From NCBI GenBank assembly GCA_965267405.1, contig OZ253954.1, positions 1,922,001-1,986,000 of the forward strand: a DNA stretch of 64,000 nt, read 5' to 3'. A program made the position numbers and the translations under genes. The notes below the pieces were generated by a model. It was not told where the DNA came from and did no database searches. It saw nothing but the letters and a program-made list of their open reading frames with translations. Source of the DNA: JAPPOI01 sp028818055 (GTDB lineage: Bacteria > Pseudomonadota > Alphaproteobacteria > Rhodobacterales > Rhodobacteraceae). Each line of letters starts with the position of its first letter. The first letter of the stretch is position 1. Of this stretch, positions 33,539-42,806 are shown piece after piece.

Positions 33539-34834
33539 TCATAGATTTGGATAGACTGGAAAACGCTGACAGAGGGCAACCACTTCGGCTTTCACCCGCG
33601 CTTCCACTTCGGCGTTTCCGTCTTCTCCGTTGGCCGCCAACCCATCCACAACTTCGCAGATCCAGCGCGCGATTTGCTCGAACTCGGGCTCACCAAAGCC
33701 GCGCGTTGTGCCAGCAGGGGTGCCAAGCCGGACGCCGCTCGTGATTGTCGGCTTCTCGGTGTCGAATGGAATTCCGTTTTTGTTGCAGGTGATATGCGCC
33801 CGGCCAAGGGCTGCTTCAGTTGCTTTGCCGGTCACGCTCTTGGGCCGCAAATCGACCAACATGACGTGCGTGTCGGTGCCACCGGTAACGATATCCAATC
33901 CGCCAGACATCAATCCGTCTGCCAGAGCCTTGGCATTTTTGACCACTTGCTGTTGATAGGATTTGAATTCCGGCCGAAGTGCTTCGCCGAATGCCACCGC
34001 TTTACCAGCGATGACGTGCATCAGTGGACCACCTTGGATACCGGGGAAAATGGCCGAATTGACTTTCTTCGCGATCACTTCGTCGTTGGTAAGGATCATC
34101 CCACCGCGAGGGCCGCGCAGCGTTTTGTGAGTTGTCGTGGTGGCGACGTGAGCGTGCGGGAAAGGCGACGGATACTCGCCAGCTGCGACCAACCCAGCGA
34201 AGTGCGCCATATCAACCAATAAGTAAGCACCCACGCTGTCCGCGATTTCTCGCATTTTTGCGAAGTCGATTATCCTCGGAATGGCAGAGCCGCCCGCGAT
34301 GATCATTTTCGGGCTGTGTTCAGCAGTTAGTTCTGCGACCTGATCATAATCAATCTGCATGTCCTGACGACGAACGCCGTACTGGATTGCGTTGAACCAT
34401 TTTCCCGACTGGTTGGGTTTGGCGCCATGGGTCAGGTGACCACCTGCATCAAGGCTCATTCCCAGAATTGTATCACCGGGCTGTAGCAACGCCTGAAACA
34501 CGCCCTGGTTTGCCTGCGATCCAGAATTGGCTTGGACGTTGGCAAAGTCACAATCGAAAAGCTGCTTCGCGCGATCGATCGCAAGGTTTTCGGCCACGTC
34601 TACGAACTGGCAACCGCCATAATACCGACGTCCTGGATATCCCTCGGCGTATTTGTTGGTCATCACCGAGCCTTGCGCCTCAAGAACGGCAGCCGAAACG
34701 ATATTTTCCGACGCAATCAATTCGATCTCGTCGCGTTGACGGCCAAGCTCGGACTGAATGGCTTCAAAGACCTCCGGGTCGCGTGTGGACAGGGGCTCGT
34801 TGAAGAAGCCGGTGTCGCGGTGGATCGAGTTCAT
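33539..34834 (-). CDS. glyA: Serine hydroxymethyltransferase
   Basis: A 431-residue PLP enzyme interconverting serine and glycine with tetrahydrofolate. Landmarks are ELIASENIVSAAVLEAQGS, NKYAEGYPGRRYYGG, NSGSQANQGVFQALLQPGD, the PLP lysine in TTTHKTLRGPRGG, and SGVRLGTPAGTTRGF. AAGGAG six to seven bases upstream fixes the ATG at 34834; the long open extension upstream is antisense to nadK. The gene is divergent from nadK. Confidence 0.97.
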   Translation of the reverse strand: MNSIHRDTGFFNEPLSTRDPEVFEAIQSELGRQRDEIELIASENIVSAAVLEAQGSVMTNKYAEGYPGRRYYGGCQFVDVAENLAIDRAKQLFDCDFANVQANSGSQANQGVFQALLQPGDTILGMSLDAGGHLTHGAKPNQSGKWFNAIQYGVRRQDMQIDYDQVAELTAEHSPKMIIAGGSAIPRIIDFAKMREIADSVGAYLLVDMAHFAGLVAAGEYPSPFPHAHVATTTTHKTLRGPRGGMILTNDEVIAKKVNSAIFPGIQGGPLMHVIAGKAVAFGEALRPEFKSYQQQVVKNAKALADGLMSGGLDIVTGGTDTHVMLVDLRPKSVTGKATEAALGRAHITCNKNGIPFDTEKPTITSGVRLGTPAGTTRGFGEPEFEQIARWICEVVDGLAANGEDGNAEVEARVKAEVVALCQRFPVYPNL

Positions 34835-35011
34835 GGCGCACTCCTTGAAAGGCAGCATCGATTTGGCTGACCTCTTAGACCCAATGTGCAACCATATAAA
34901 GCTCAGATTCGACCATTTGCTGTGCCACGGCGTCACATACAAACGCCGTTCAGGCTTGTTTTTCGCGTCGTGTCGGGCAATCGTTCTGGAACTTTGTGTG
35001 CGAGGGTCCAA

Positions 35012-35773
35012 ATGCCCAAGAAAATTTCGTTCAGAGCAAGTCCCGTTGCGGTTGCTCAAGAGGCGCAAGCGGCGCTGATCGAACGCTATGGTCAGCACGA
35101 GGCGTCCGAGGCGGAGGTCATCGTCGCGCTGGGCGGTGATGGTTTCATGTTGCAGACGTTGAACGAAATGAGACCGCTTGAAAAACCTGTCTATGGGATG
35201 AACCGTGGCACGGTCGGGTTTTTGATGAATACGTATTCCGAAGACAATCTGATTGGACGTTTGGATGAGGCTGAAGAGGCCGAGATCAATCCGCTTCACA
35301 TGAAAGCTGAATCCGACGACGGAACGATAACCGAGGCTTTGGCAATCAACGAGGTCTCACTGCTACGAGCGGGCCCTCAGGCAGCGCGTCTGAAAATTTC
35401 GGTTGATGGCCGTCCAAGGCTCGCGGAACTCGTCTGTGACGGCGCGTTGGTTGCCACACCGGCTGGATCGACGGCCTACAACTATTCTGCCCATGGTCCC
35501 ATACTGCCCATCGGTTCCGAGGTTTTGGCATTGACCGCAGTTGCTGCGTTTCGGCCGCGGCGCTGGCGCGGTGCTTTGTTGCCAAAGGATGCGACTGTAC
35601 GGTTTGACGTGCTTGAGCGCGATAAGCGCCCCGTCATGGCAGATGCGGACAGCCGGCCAGTCCGTAATGTGAATTGGGTCGAAATTCGAAGCGAACCCAG
35701 TGTCACACACAGGCTTCTTTTCGACCCCGGTCACGGGCTGGAAGAACGGCTAATCCAGGAACAGTTCTCTTAA
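35012..35773 (+). CDS. nadK: NAD kinase
   Basis: A 253-residue kinase that makes NADP from NAD. The GGDG motif is in VIVALGGDGFML near residue 38, then YGMNRGTVGFLMN, NEVSLLRAGPQ and the second signature ATPAGSTAYNYSAHGPI. GAGGG six bases before the ATG at 35012 supports this start; the frame is open upstream but non-conserved. The MetE-like gene follows after 10 bp, so the two form an operon. Confidence 0.95.
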   Translation: MPKKISFRASPVAVAQEAQAALIERYGQHEASEAEVIVALGGDGFMLQTLNEMRPLEKPVYGMNRGTVGFLMNTYSEDNLIGRLDEAEEAEINPLHMKAESDDGTITEALAINEVSLLRAGPQAARLKISVDGRPRLAELVCDGALVATPAGSTAYNYSAHGPILPIGSEVLALTAVAAFRPRRWRGALLPKDATVRFDVLERDKRPVMADADSRPVRNVNWVEIRSEPSVTHRLLFDPGHGLEERLIQEQFS

Positions 35774-35783
35774 GGAAAGTCCT

Positions 35784-36833
35784 ATGGCACTGAAAATGAC
35801 CTGCATCGGGGCGTATCCAAAGCCTGACTATGTCCCAGTTATCGACTGGTTTCAGGTTGGACACGATGTCGAATACTACAACGACCGCGTCCTGGGTGCT
35901 TGGCAATCCGCTCAATCCGATGAAGCGACCGCCTTGATGGACAAAGCGACGGCCGAGGTTGTGGCCGACCAAATTGAATGCGGCGTTGATATCCCAACTG
36001 ATGGAGAGGTTCGGCGGGAAAATTACGTACACTATCAATGCCGCCACTTCGATGGGTTCGATTTTGAGAATCTGACCAAACGTGTATTGCGCAATGGCGC
36101 ATACGAGGCAGAGTTGCCGACAATTCGTGGACCCGTCAGAGCAACAGGTGAAAACGTTCTGGTCCGCGACTGGCAAGTGGCGCAAGCAGCTTCTGATCGA
36201 CCAGTTAAAATCACGCTTCCTGGTCCTATGACGATCTCGGATACAACGGCAGATGTGTTTTACAACGATGCCGAAGCACAGGCCCGGGATCTGGCAAAGG
36301 CGCTAAACTCGGAAGTGCGGGCGCTCGCCGACGCAGGCTGCGAGTACATCCAGATCGACGAACCCATATTTGCCCGGAAGCCGAATGAGGCACTGGCCTA
36401 TGGCGTCGAAACACTAAAGGCCTGTTTTGACGGCGTTCCCGACAGCGTAACGCGGGTTGTTCACATGTGCTGCGGCTATCCCAATCATCTGGACGACGAG
36501 GATTATCCAAAAGCTGATCCGTTCAGTTACCAAATGATTGCAGAGCAGGTTGATGGTGTCGTTGATCAGATCAGTATCGAAGATGCACATCGTCATAATC
36601 CTCCCGACTTGTTCAGGCTTTACTCGAAATCGACGTTGATCGTGGGCGCAGTTCGGGTTGCATCCAGCAAGGTGGAAACCGTCGACGATATTGCCCGACG
36701 GCTTGCCGAAGTTGCGCAGCACATCGACTTGGATCGGCTGATCGTAGCACCAGATTGCGGGCTTGGGTTTTTGGGACGTGACCTTGCTATGCAGAAGCTT
36801 CAGAACCTCCGCGAGGCTGCCGACAGAGTGTGA
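35784..36833 (+). CDS. Short MetE-like (cobalamin-independent methionine synthase II family) protein
   Basis: A 349-residue protein corresponding to a single UROD/MetE C-terminal barrel. It starts ALKMTCIGAYPKPDYVP, and has PTDGEVRRENYVHYQCRHFD, ITLPGPMTISDTT, YIQIDEPIFAR, and the zinc-ligand region VVHMCCGYP with LIVAPDCGLGFLGRD near the end. It lacks the N-terminal MetE half. Short family members are thought to transfer methyl groups from donors other than methyl-tetrahydrofolate triglutamate. Position after nadK in one operon is noted. Methyl donor unknown. Confidence 0.85.
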   Translation: MALKMTCIGAYPKPDYVPVIDWFQVGHDVEYYNDRVLGAWQSAQSDEATALMDKATAEVVADQIECGVDIPTDGEVRRENYVHYQCRHFDGFDFENLTKRVLRNGAYEAELPTIRGPVRATGENVLVRDWQVAQAASDRPVKITLPGPMTISDTTADVFYNDAEAQARDLAKALNSEVRALADAGCEYIQIDEPIFARKPNEALAYGVETLKACFDGVPDSVTRVVHMCCGYPNHLDDEDYPKADPFSYQMIAEQVDGVVDQISIEDAHRHNPPDLFRLYSKSTLIVGAVRVASSKVETVDDIARRLAEVAQHIDLDRLIVAPDCGLGFLGRDLAMQKLQNLREAADRV

Positions 36834-36958
36834 CATCTCGGCGGCGGTTCGACGCCAACACCCAGATCAGTGCACCTTGGCTTGAGAACGAACGCGGAAA
36901 CTGACATTATCTGGCCAACAAAAAGCGGCAATGACCGCGAAAGAACGAGGCACGAGCA

Positions 36959-37660
36959 ATGAATGACGCGGCAGAATTGGCCGAGGATCTTCGTACACGC
37001 ATATTGAAAGAGCCGGATGTGATCCTGAGCGATCCGGACGTTATGCGTGCCCTGATCGCAGCGAACGAACGCGCGATGGGCGGAAATATTGTGGACTTGC
37101 GCGGCGTGGCCATGGAGCGTCTCGAAGACCGACTGAACCGTCTGGAAGACACCCATAAATCTGTCATTGCTGCGGCTTATGAAAATTTAGCTGGAACCAA
37201 CCAAATTCACCGGGCCATTCTTGCCTTTTTGGAGCCTTTGGATTTCGAAAGTTTCCTGCGGTGCCTTTCCCATGATGTTGCTGACATCCTGAGGGTGGGC
37301 CGCGCAAAGCTTGTATTGGAAAGTCACGACACCACGATGGATCCAAGCCTAGCCGGCGTATCCGACGTGTTGTCGATCGCGGCACCTGGATTTTGCGAGG
37401 ATTACGTTGGCCGGGGCCGCGCAGCGCGTCAGGTCACGCTTCGATCGATAAATCCGGGCGAAGGAACGATTTATGGTAACGCCCAAGAATGGGTGCAAAG
37501 CGAAGCGTGCATTCTATTGGATTTCGGAGAAAACCGTCTGCCAGGAATGTTGGCCTTCGGTTCTGATGATCCTCAGCAATTCTCGCCCAATCAAGGCACT
37601 GATTTGTTGAGCTTTTTTGGAGGCGTATTCGAACGCGCAATGCGTCGCTGGCTGGGGTGA
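36959..37660 (+). CDS. DUF484 (GAF-like) protein
   Basis: A 233-residue cytoplasmic protein. Residues 1-80 are helical with the DUF484 pattern LKEPDVILSDPDVMRALIAA and VAMERLEDRLNRLEDTHKS, followed by a GAF-like domain ending QQFSPNQGTDLLSFFGGVFE. Function is unknown, but DUF484 is almost always found before xerC. Here the xerC GTG overlaps its stop (GTGA). It may modulate recombinase expression or chromosome resolution. Confidence 0.88.
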   Translation: MNDAAELAEDLRTRILKEPDVILSDPDVMRALIAANERAMGGNIVDLRGVAMERLEDRLNRLEDTHKSVIAAAYENLAGTNQIHRAILAFLEPLDFESFLRCLSHDVADILRVGRAKLVLESHDTTMDPSLAGVSDVLSIAAPGFCEDYVGRGRAARQVTLRSINPGEGTIYGNAQEWVQSEACILLDFGENRLPGMLAFGSDDPQQFSPNQGTDLLSFFGGVFERAMRRWLG

Positions 37661-38586
37661 TTTCGCCGGGCCTCGCAGATGGTTTAGAGCGGTGGCTCGC
37701 CGAGCTTGGGTCAATCCACGGCAGAGCAGAAAAGACTGTAGACGCATATCGCAAGGACGTCGTTGGGTTCCTTACGTTTCTGCAGCAACACAAAGGTGAA
37801 GGGCTTGGCACCGCCGTATTAGGCAACCTCAAGACCCGCGACATGCGGTCATGGATGGCGTTTGAACGCGCCCGTGGGGTTTCTGCGCGTTCGCTTGCAC
37901 GGGCACTATCGGCCGTTAAGAATTTTGTTGCTTGGAATGCGGAAAGAAAGGGGTTCGACCCTTCGGCTGTGTTGATGACACGCAGTCCCCGCTTTCAGTC
38001 AAAACTTCCACGCCCGTTGGACGAAAAAGCTGCAAAACACATGCTGGATGTGGTCAAGGAACAGTCTGACGTTGATTGGATTTCAAAACGTGACCTTGCT
38101 GTCGTGACGCTTCTTTACGGTTGTGGGTTACGGATCTCCGAAGCGTTGTCGTTGAAAGTATCTGATACCCCAGTTTCCGATGTTCTTCGGATCGTTGGGA
38201 AAGGCGGCAAAGAACGGGTCGTTCCTGTTATTCCGGCTGCGGCCTCAGCAGTTAATTCATATGTATCCGCGCTTCCGTTTGAGCTGACAGAGGAAGACTT
38301 GGTCTTTCGCGGTGTGCGTGGCGGTCCATTGAACGCACGCCAAATTCAGAAAGTCATGGAATACGCAAGGGCGATGCTTGGATTGCCGGCCAGCGCAACG
38401 CCGCACGCAATGAGACACAGTTTTGCGACGCACCTTTTGAACGCAGGCGGTGACCTTAGATCAATTCAAGAGCTCTTGGGGCATGCGTCTTTGTCCACGA
38501 CACAAGCCTACACCGCGGTCGACAATGCGCGATTGATGGAAGTCTACCAATCGGCACATCCGCGGACGCAAGGCAACTCACGGTAA
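37657..38586 (+). CDS. xerC: Tyrosine recombinase XerC
   Basis: A 309-residue tyrosine recombinase that with XerD resolves chromosome dimers at dif. The N-terminal SAM-like domain (about 5-100) carries STKSARALS-like core-binding sequence (RGVSARSLARALSAVKNFVA). Catalytic residues are seen in LYGCGLRISEALSL (first Arg), GKGGKERVVPV, HAMRHSFATHLLNAGGDLRS (His, Arg), LLGHASLSTTQAYTAV (His and the nucleophile Tyr). GTG start coupled to DUF484. No phage genes nearby, so it is the housekeeping enzyme. Confidence 0.94.
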   Translation: MISPGLADGLERWLAELGSIHGRAEKTVDAYRKDVVGFLTFLQQHKGEGLGTAVLGNLKTRDMRSWMAFERARGVSARSLARALSAVKNFVAWNAERKGFDPSAVLMTRSPRFQSKLPRPLDEKAAKHMLDVVKEQSDVDWISKRDLAVVTLLYGCGLRISEALSLKVSDTPVSDVLRIVGKGGKERVVPVIPAAASAVNSYVSALPFELTEEDLVFRGVRGGPLNARQIQKVMEYARAMLGLPASATPHAMRHSFATHLLNAGGDLRSIQELLGHASLSTTQAYTAVDNARLMEVYQSAHPRTQGNSR

Positions 38587-38638
38587 CTTTGTAGTTTTTT
38601 CGGTGGCCGTGTTCGCCGCTTTCGTTCATGACAGGTCT

Positions 38639-39334
38639 ATGACTGCAGCGGGCAAGGCATATCTCGTTCATTTATTCACCGCCACCGGAGCGGTGCTTGC
38701 CATGCTGGCCATGCTGGAGGCTGCGAATGGCGACTGGCCAATGATGTTCTTTTGGCTTGTGATTGCGTTTCTGGTTGATGGCATCGATGGTCCGCTGGCC
38801 AGAAAAACACACGTTAAGGTCAACGCCCCACGAATTGATGGCGTTTTGCTGGACCTCATCATCGACTACCTGACCTACGTTTTCATCCCGGCGTTCGCTC
38901 TGTTCACATCTGGGCTGTTACCTGGATGGACCGGATGGTTTGCCATCATCATTATCACCTTCGCATCTGCTCTTTATTTCGCTGACGCGCGTATGAAGAC
39001 CGCAGACAACAGCTTTTCGGGCTTTCCGGGATGCTGGAACATGGTGGTACTGGTTCTTTTTGCGATTGAGCCGAACTTCTGGTTCACGTTGGCTCTGATC
39101 ACTGTGCTTTCGGTCGCAATGTTCTTGCCTATCAAATTTGTTCATCCAGTAAGAACCGAGCGTTGGCGATCGATAACATTGCCAATGGCTTTGGCCTGGA
39201 CATTCTTTGCTGGTTGGGCGGCTTGGGTATCGTTCGATCCGCAAAGCTGGGCGCATTGGGGCTTGGTGGTAACGTCGATTTGGTTGGTTTGCGTTGGCGC
39301 GCTGCAACAACTCATTTATCGCGAAAAGCTTTAA
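38639..39334 (+). CDS. pcs: Phosphatidylcholine synthase
   Basis: A 231-residue CDP-alcohol phosphatidyltransferase with about eight membrane helices. The active-site motif is in DGIDGPLARKTHVKVN and GVLLDLIIDYLTY, the form seen in bacterial Pcs, which condenses choline with CDP-diacylglycerol. It starts KAYLVHLFTATGA as in rhizobial Pcs. The ATG at 38639 is chosen because family members begin here; a GTG 12 codons upstream is possible. Its stop overlaps the stop of the convergent transporter gene. Confidence 0.9.
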   Translation: MTAAGKAYLVHLFTATGAVLAMLAMLEAANGDWPMMFFWLVIAFLVDGIDGPLARKTHVKVNAPRIDGVLLDLIIDYLTYVFIPAFALFTSGLLPGWTGWFAIIIITFASALYFADARMKTADNSFSGFPGCWNMVVLVLFAIEPNFWFTLALITVLSVAMFLPIKFVHPVRTERWRSITLPMALAWTFFAGWAAWVSFDPQSWAHWGLVVTSIWLVCVGALQQLIYREKL

Positions 39335-40167
39335 AGACGGGTCACGGCAATCCCAGATACGATCAGGCAGGCCGAGATGCCCTTCAGCCGATCCATTCGC
39401 TCGCCAAATGCCAACCAACCAATCAGCACCGCAAACAAAATCGATGTTTCGCGCAGCGCTGCGACCAAGGCGATAGGCGCCTGCGTCATGGCCCAGACTG
39501 CGATCAGATACGCGCCAAAAGATGCTGCTGCTGCCATGCTGCCCAGCATCCAAACGCGTGGTACTGCGCGCAAGACGGCCCTTCCTCTTAGGACAGTAAT
39601 TGCAGGCAAAAAGAGAACGGCGTCGAACACGAACAACCATGCAACAAACAAGGTTGCATCACCCGCCAATCTGGCACCGACGCCGTCCAGCAAAGTATAC
39701 GCGGCCGTGGCCGCGGCGGAAAACAACGCCAATGGAACCAACTGTCTTGCCTCACCCGAGAGAAAGACACCGCGGCCCATCAAAACAATACCCAACCCCA
39801 AAACCAGTATGCCGATGAGTTCCTGGGTCGTTAGCGTGTCCGTCAGGACAAAGGATCCAACGATCAGAACGATCAGCGGGGCCGCGCCGCGAGCGATTGG
39901 ATAAACGCGGCTGAGATCGCCGGCTTCATAGGCAAACGCCAAGAACACTTTGTAGGCAGCGTGAAAAATGCCGGTTGCGATCAGCCACGGCCAGATGTCT
40001 TGGGCTGGCCATTCCAAAGTCAGAGCAATCAGCAACCCCCCAAGGCCCTGGACCAAGGTCATGATCGACATCGTGGTTACCTTGGACGCACCGACTTTTA
40101 TCAGCGCATTCCATGATGCATGCAGTAAAGCCGCGCCAAGCACGGCAAAGAAAACGAAAACCGACAT
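39331..40167 (-). CDS. EamA/DMT-family transporter
   Basis: A 278-residue membrane protein with ten predicted helices in two EamA repeats. The first repeat opens VFVFFAVLGAALLHASWNAL and the second LFSAAATAAYTLLDGVGARL; the tail is ETSILFAVLIGWLAFGERMD. DMT proteins export or import small metabolites such as amino acids or nucleobases. Substrate cannot be inferred. It faces pcs tail to tail. Confidence 0.88.
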   Translation of the reverse strand: MSVFVFFAVLGAALLHASWNALIKVGASKVTTMSIMTLVQGLGGLLIALTLEWPAQDIWPWLIATGIFHAAYKVFLAFAYEAGDLSRVYPIARGAAPLIVLIVGSFVLTDTLTTQELIGILVLGLGIVLMGRGVFLSGEARQLVPLALFSAAATAAYTLLDGVGARLAGDATLFVAWLFVFDAVLFLPAITVLRGRAVLRAVPRVWMLGSMAAAASFGAYLIAVWAMTQAPIALVAALRETSILFAVLIGWLAFGERMDRLKGISACLIVSGIAVTRL

Positions 40168-40239
40168 GATGGTGCAAACCCTTCAATCGGCGATCATGGT
40201 TGCGACAGGCATGGGACGCAAGTGCAGAAAATATCTGGA

Positions 40240-40274
40240 AAAAGGGAGGGGCGCCGCAGGTGGTGCGACGCCCC
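40240..40274 (-). terminator. Rho-independent terminator after the Do-type protease gene
   Basis: On the minus strand GGGGCG...CGCCCC (40269-40274 with 40248-40253), extended by an inner GCG/CGC pairing, is followed by TCCCTTTTT. It lies 30 bases past the protease stop codon at 40304. Confidence 0.75.
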
Positions 40275-40303
40275 AATTTCAAGGCTAAGTGCTGAGGGGT
40301 ACC

Positions 40304-41773
40304 CTAGCCTTGATCAAGTGTCAGCGCGACGAAGCGTGGGTCGCCGTCGCGGCGGACCAGCAAGAGCAGAGATTTGCGTCCAGCGTCTTTCGCTGCATCG
40401 ATGCGCTCTTCTAGGTCGGCAATTGTTGCAACCTTGTCCTGACCTGCTTCCGTAATGATGTCGCCTGCGCGAAGGCCTTTCTCAAAAGCCTCACTGTCTT
40501 CAGCAACTTCAGCGACGACCAAGCCTTCGGCGCTGTCTGGAAGACCAAGTTGTTGGCGCAACTCGTCGGTCATTGTTGAAACCGTCACGCCAAGAAAGTC
40601 GGTCGTGGTCGGAGGCTCCTCACGGTTAACCGAAGCCGGAACAGGGCGCTCGGCATCTTCGCGGCGACCAAGCGTGACTCGCAGTGTTTGCGTTTCACCA
40701 TCGCGCCAGATGCGTACACGGACCTCTTTTCCAATCTCGGTGTTGCCGACTTGTTGAACAAGACCGCGCGTGTCGTCCACGTCGACGCCATCGAAGCTGA
40801 GGATCACATCGCCGCTTTCCATGCCCGCTTCAAGCGCTGGGCCTTCTGGAACATCGGTTACAAGTGCGCCGCGCGCTTCTTCCAGACCGAGGCCTTCTGC
40901 CAAGTCACCGGTTACGTCTTGAATGCGGACGCCAAGCCAGCCACGGCGAGTTTCACCGTATTCTTGAAGCTGGTTGATAACGTTCTCGGCCACACGGCTC
41001 GACATTGCGAAGCCGATACCGATTGAGCCGCCGTTTGGCGACAAGATCGCAGTGTTCACGCCCACGACTTCTCCGTTCATGTTGAACAAAGGACCGCCTG
41101 AGTTGCCGCGGTTGATGGCAGCGTCAGTTTGGATGTAGTCGTCATAGCTTCCCGAAAGCGCGCGTCCCCGAGCGGAAACGATGCCTGCTGAAACAGAGAA
41201 GCCCTGACCCAGCGGGTTACCCATGGCCATGACCCAATCGCCAACACGAGACATTTCGCTGTCGCCCCATGGCACGAAGGCCAGCGGCTCGTCGCTTTCG
41301 ACTTTGAGCAGCGCGAGGTCAGTATTTGGATCGGTTCCGATGATCTGCGCTTCAAGTTCGAACCCTTCAAAGAATTCGATGAGGATCTCATCAGCGCCCT
41401 GAATGACGTGGTTGTTGGTAACGATGAAGCCATCTTCCGAGATGACGAATCCTGAACCCAGCGCCTGACTCCGACGCGGACGCTGTCCGTCTGGACCATT
41501 CCGGTCCATGAAATCGCGGAAAAAGTCTTCAAAGGGTGATCCATCAGGGACGACTGGACCCGGTTGCGCGTTCGCGGCAACCGTCGTTGACGTGGTGATA
41601 TTTACAACGGCGGGACTAACCTGTTCGGCCAGGTCCGCAAATGTTGAGGGCCGTGATTGAGCTGTGGCCGCGAGCGTCTGCACCAAAAGCAGAATGCCAG
41701 CGGCGAATGCCAACCACAGAACGTGAACCCCGTAAGGGGCGCGTTGCGTCTTTCGGATTGCAACAGCCTGCAT
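40304..41773 (-). CDS. Do-family periplasmic serine protease (DegP-like)
   Basis: A 489-residue trypsin-like protease and chaperone. An N-terminal signal/anchor (VLWLAFAAGILLLVQTLAAT) precedes the protease domain with the catalytic His in GFIVTNNHVIQGAD, Asp in TDLALLKV and Ser in RGNSGGPLF. Two PDZ domains follow (GWLGVRIQDVTGDLAEGLGL and FLGVTVSTMTDELRQQLGL). It handles misfolded envelope proteins. GGAGG six bases upstream fixes the ATG. The usual hflK-hflC neighbours are missing. Confidence 0.94.
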   Translation of the reverse strand: MQAVAIRKTQRAPYGVHVLWLAFAAGILLLVQTLAATAQSRPSTFADLAEQVSPAVVNITTSTTVAANAQPGPVVPDGSPFEDFFRDFMDRNGPDGQRPRRSQALGSGFVISEDGFIVTNNHVIQGADEILIEFFEGFELEAQIIGTDPNTDLALLKVESDEPLAFVPWGDSEMSRVGDWVMAMGNPLGQGFSVSAGIVSARGRALSGSYDDYIQTDAAINRGNSGGPLFNMNGEVVGVNTAILSPNGGSIGIGFAMSSRVAENVINQLQEYGETRRGWLGVRIQDVTGDLAEGLGLEEARGALVTDVPEGPALEAGMESGDVILSFDGVDVDDTRGLVQQVGNTEIGKEVRVRIWRDGETQTLRVTLGRREDAERPVPASVNREEPPTTTDFLGVTVSTMTDELRQQLGLPDSAEGLVVAEVAEDSEAFEKGLRAGDIITEAGQDKVATIADLEERIDAAKDAGRKSLLLLVRRDGDPRFVALTLDQG

Positions 41774-41796
41774 GTGGTTCCTCCGTTATTCATTTG

Positions 41797-41816
41797 GGTG
41801 TCGAGGTGGCGACACC
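41797..41816. promoter_or_regulatory. Perfect 7-bp dyad upstream of the Do-type protease gene
   Basis: GGTGTCG (41797-41803) and CGACACC (41810-41816) form a perfect inverted repeat with a six-base loop, 24-43 bases upstream of the protease ATG. It could be an operator or a leader hairpin controlling the stress protease. No regulator is named. Confidence 0.35.
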
Positions 41817-41964
41817 TTACCTTTCAACTGTGCAAGATAGGTACGGATTTGCACAAGCCAACGTTTGGTCGCGCGCGTTCACCAGCGCGTGAAATGCGTT
41901 TGAGTACATATGTAGTGCAAAATCAGGGGTGTTGCACCGTTCGCTGGATCGATTTGTCGCGCAA

Positions 41965-41997
41965 CAAAAAAGGCCCAACCAAAGCGGTCGGGCCTTT
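41965..41997 (-). terminator. Rho-independent terminator of the transaldolase gene
   Basis: On the minus strand a 12-bp stem (41986-41997 with 41969-41980, one G-U pair) and a five-base loop are followed by TTTTGTTG. It lies 22 bases after the transaldolase stop and is a textbook intrinsic terminator. Confidence 0.85.
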
Positions 41998-42018
41998 GCA
42001 GACATTGGTTTTAAGGGA

Positions 42019-42672
42019 TCAGAGGATCTTCTGACCGGTCTTTTCCCAATCCTTTAGAAAGCCTTCCAGACCCTTGTCCGTCAGCGGGTGCAGCGCCATT
42101 TTCTTGATAACATCCGGTGGGGCGGTCGCCACATCGGCACCGATCTTGGCTGCCTCAGACATGTGATTCACTGACCGAATCGATGCCGCGAGAATTTCAG
42201 TCTCGAAGCCGTAGTTGTCATAGATGTCGCGGATATCTGCGATCAAATCCATTCCGTCGAGATTGATATCGTCCAAGCGCCCGATGAACGGAGAAATGAA
42301 GGTTGCACCAGCTTTGGCGGCCAAAAGCGCTTGATTGGCACTGAAGCAGAGTGTGACGTTAACCATGCGGCCTTCGCCGGAAAGGACCTTACACGCCTTA
42401 AGCCCCGCCCATGTCAGCGGCACCTTGATCGTGATGTTTTCCGCAATCTTCGCCAGTTCGCGACCTTCGGCGATCATACCATCTGCGTCCAAGGCAACGG
42501 TCTCGGCGCTTACCGGTCCGTCGACCATGTCGCAGATTTCCTTTGTCACCTCTTTGATGTCGCGACCGGACTTCATGATTAGCGATGGGTTTGTCGTGAC
42601 GCCGTCCACCATTCCCAGCTCGTTAAGCTCACGAATGGCGTCGGTATCGGCGGTGTCGACGAAGAATTTCAT
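42019..42672 (-). CDS. tal: Transaldolase / fructose-6-phosphate aldolase family (short TalC type)
   Basis: A 217-residue class I aldolase. It starts MKFFVDTADTDAIRELNELG, then DGVTTNPSLI with the substrate loop, ITIKVPLTWAGLKA with the Schiff-base lysine, CFSANQALLAAKAGATFISP, and ASIRSVNHM. This short form is annotated as transaldolase in most alphaproteobacteria and acts in the pentose phosphate pathway; fructose-6-phosphate aldolase activity is the alternative. Monocistronic with its own terminator, divergent from priA. Confidence 0.93.
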   Translation of the reverse strand: MKFFVDTADTDAIRELNELGMVDGVTTNPSLIMKSGRDIKEVTKEICDMVDGPVSAETVALDADGMIAEGRELAKIAENITIKVPLTWAGLKACKVLSGEGRMVNVTLCFSANQALLAAKAGATFISPFIGRLDDINLDGMDLIADIRDIYDNYGFETEILAASIRSVNHMSEAAKIGADVATAPPDVIKKMALHPLTDKGLEGFLKDWEKTGQKIL

Positions 42673-42806
42673 CAGGGTCCCTCTGGTGTCTGGGTTTGAA
42701 TTCGTGGCACTGATACCCCATCGGGGGATTGGGCAGAAGTCCTATCTTGACCAAAAACAAAAAAATGTGAGCGCTAACATTGCTTCCTGATGACGGAGCC
42801 TAGTCA

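Noticed and set aside
34835..35299. 155-codon N-terminal extension of glyA
   Set aside because: Not part of SHMT, antisense to nadK, and a clear AAGGAG-ATG start exists at 34834.
37657..38586. Tyrosine recombinase as a phage or island integrase
   Set aside because: Coupling to DUF484, length and lack of phage genes identify it as housekeeping XerC.
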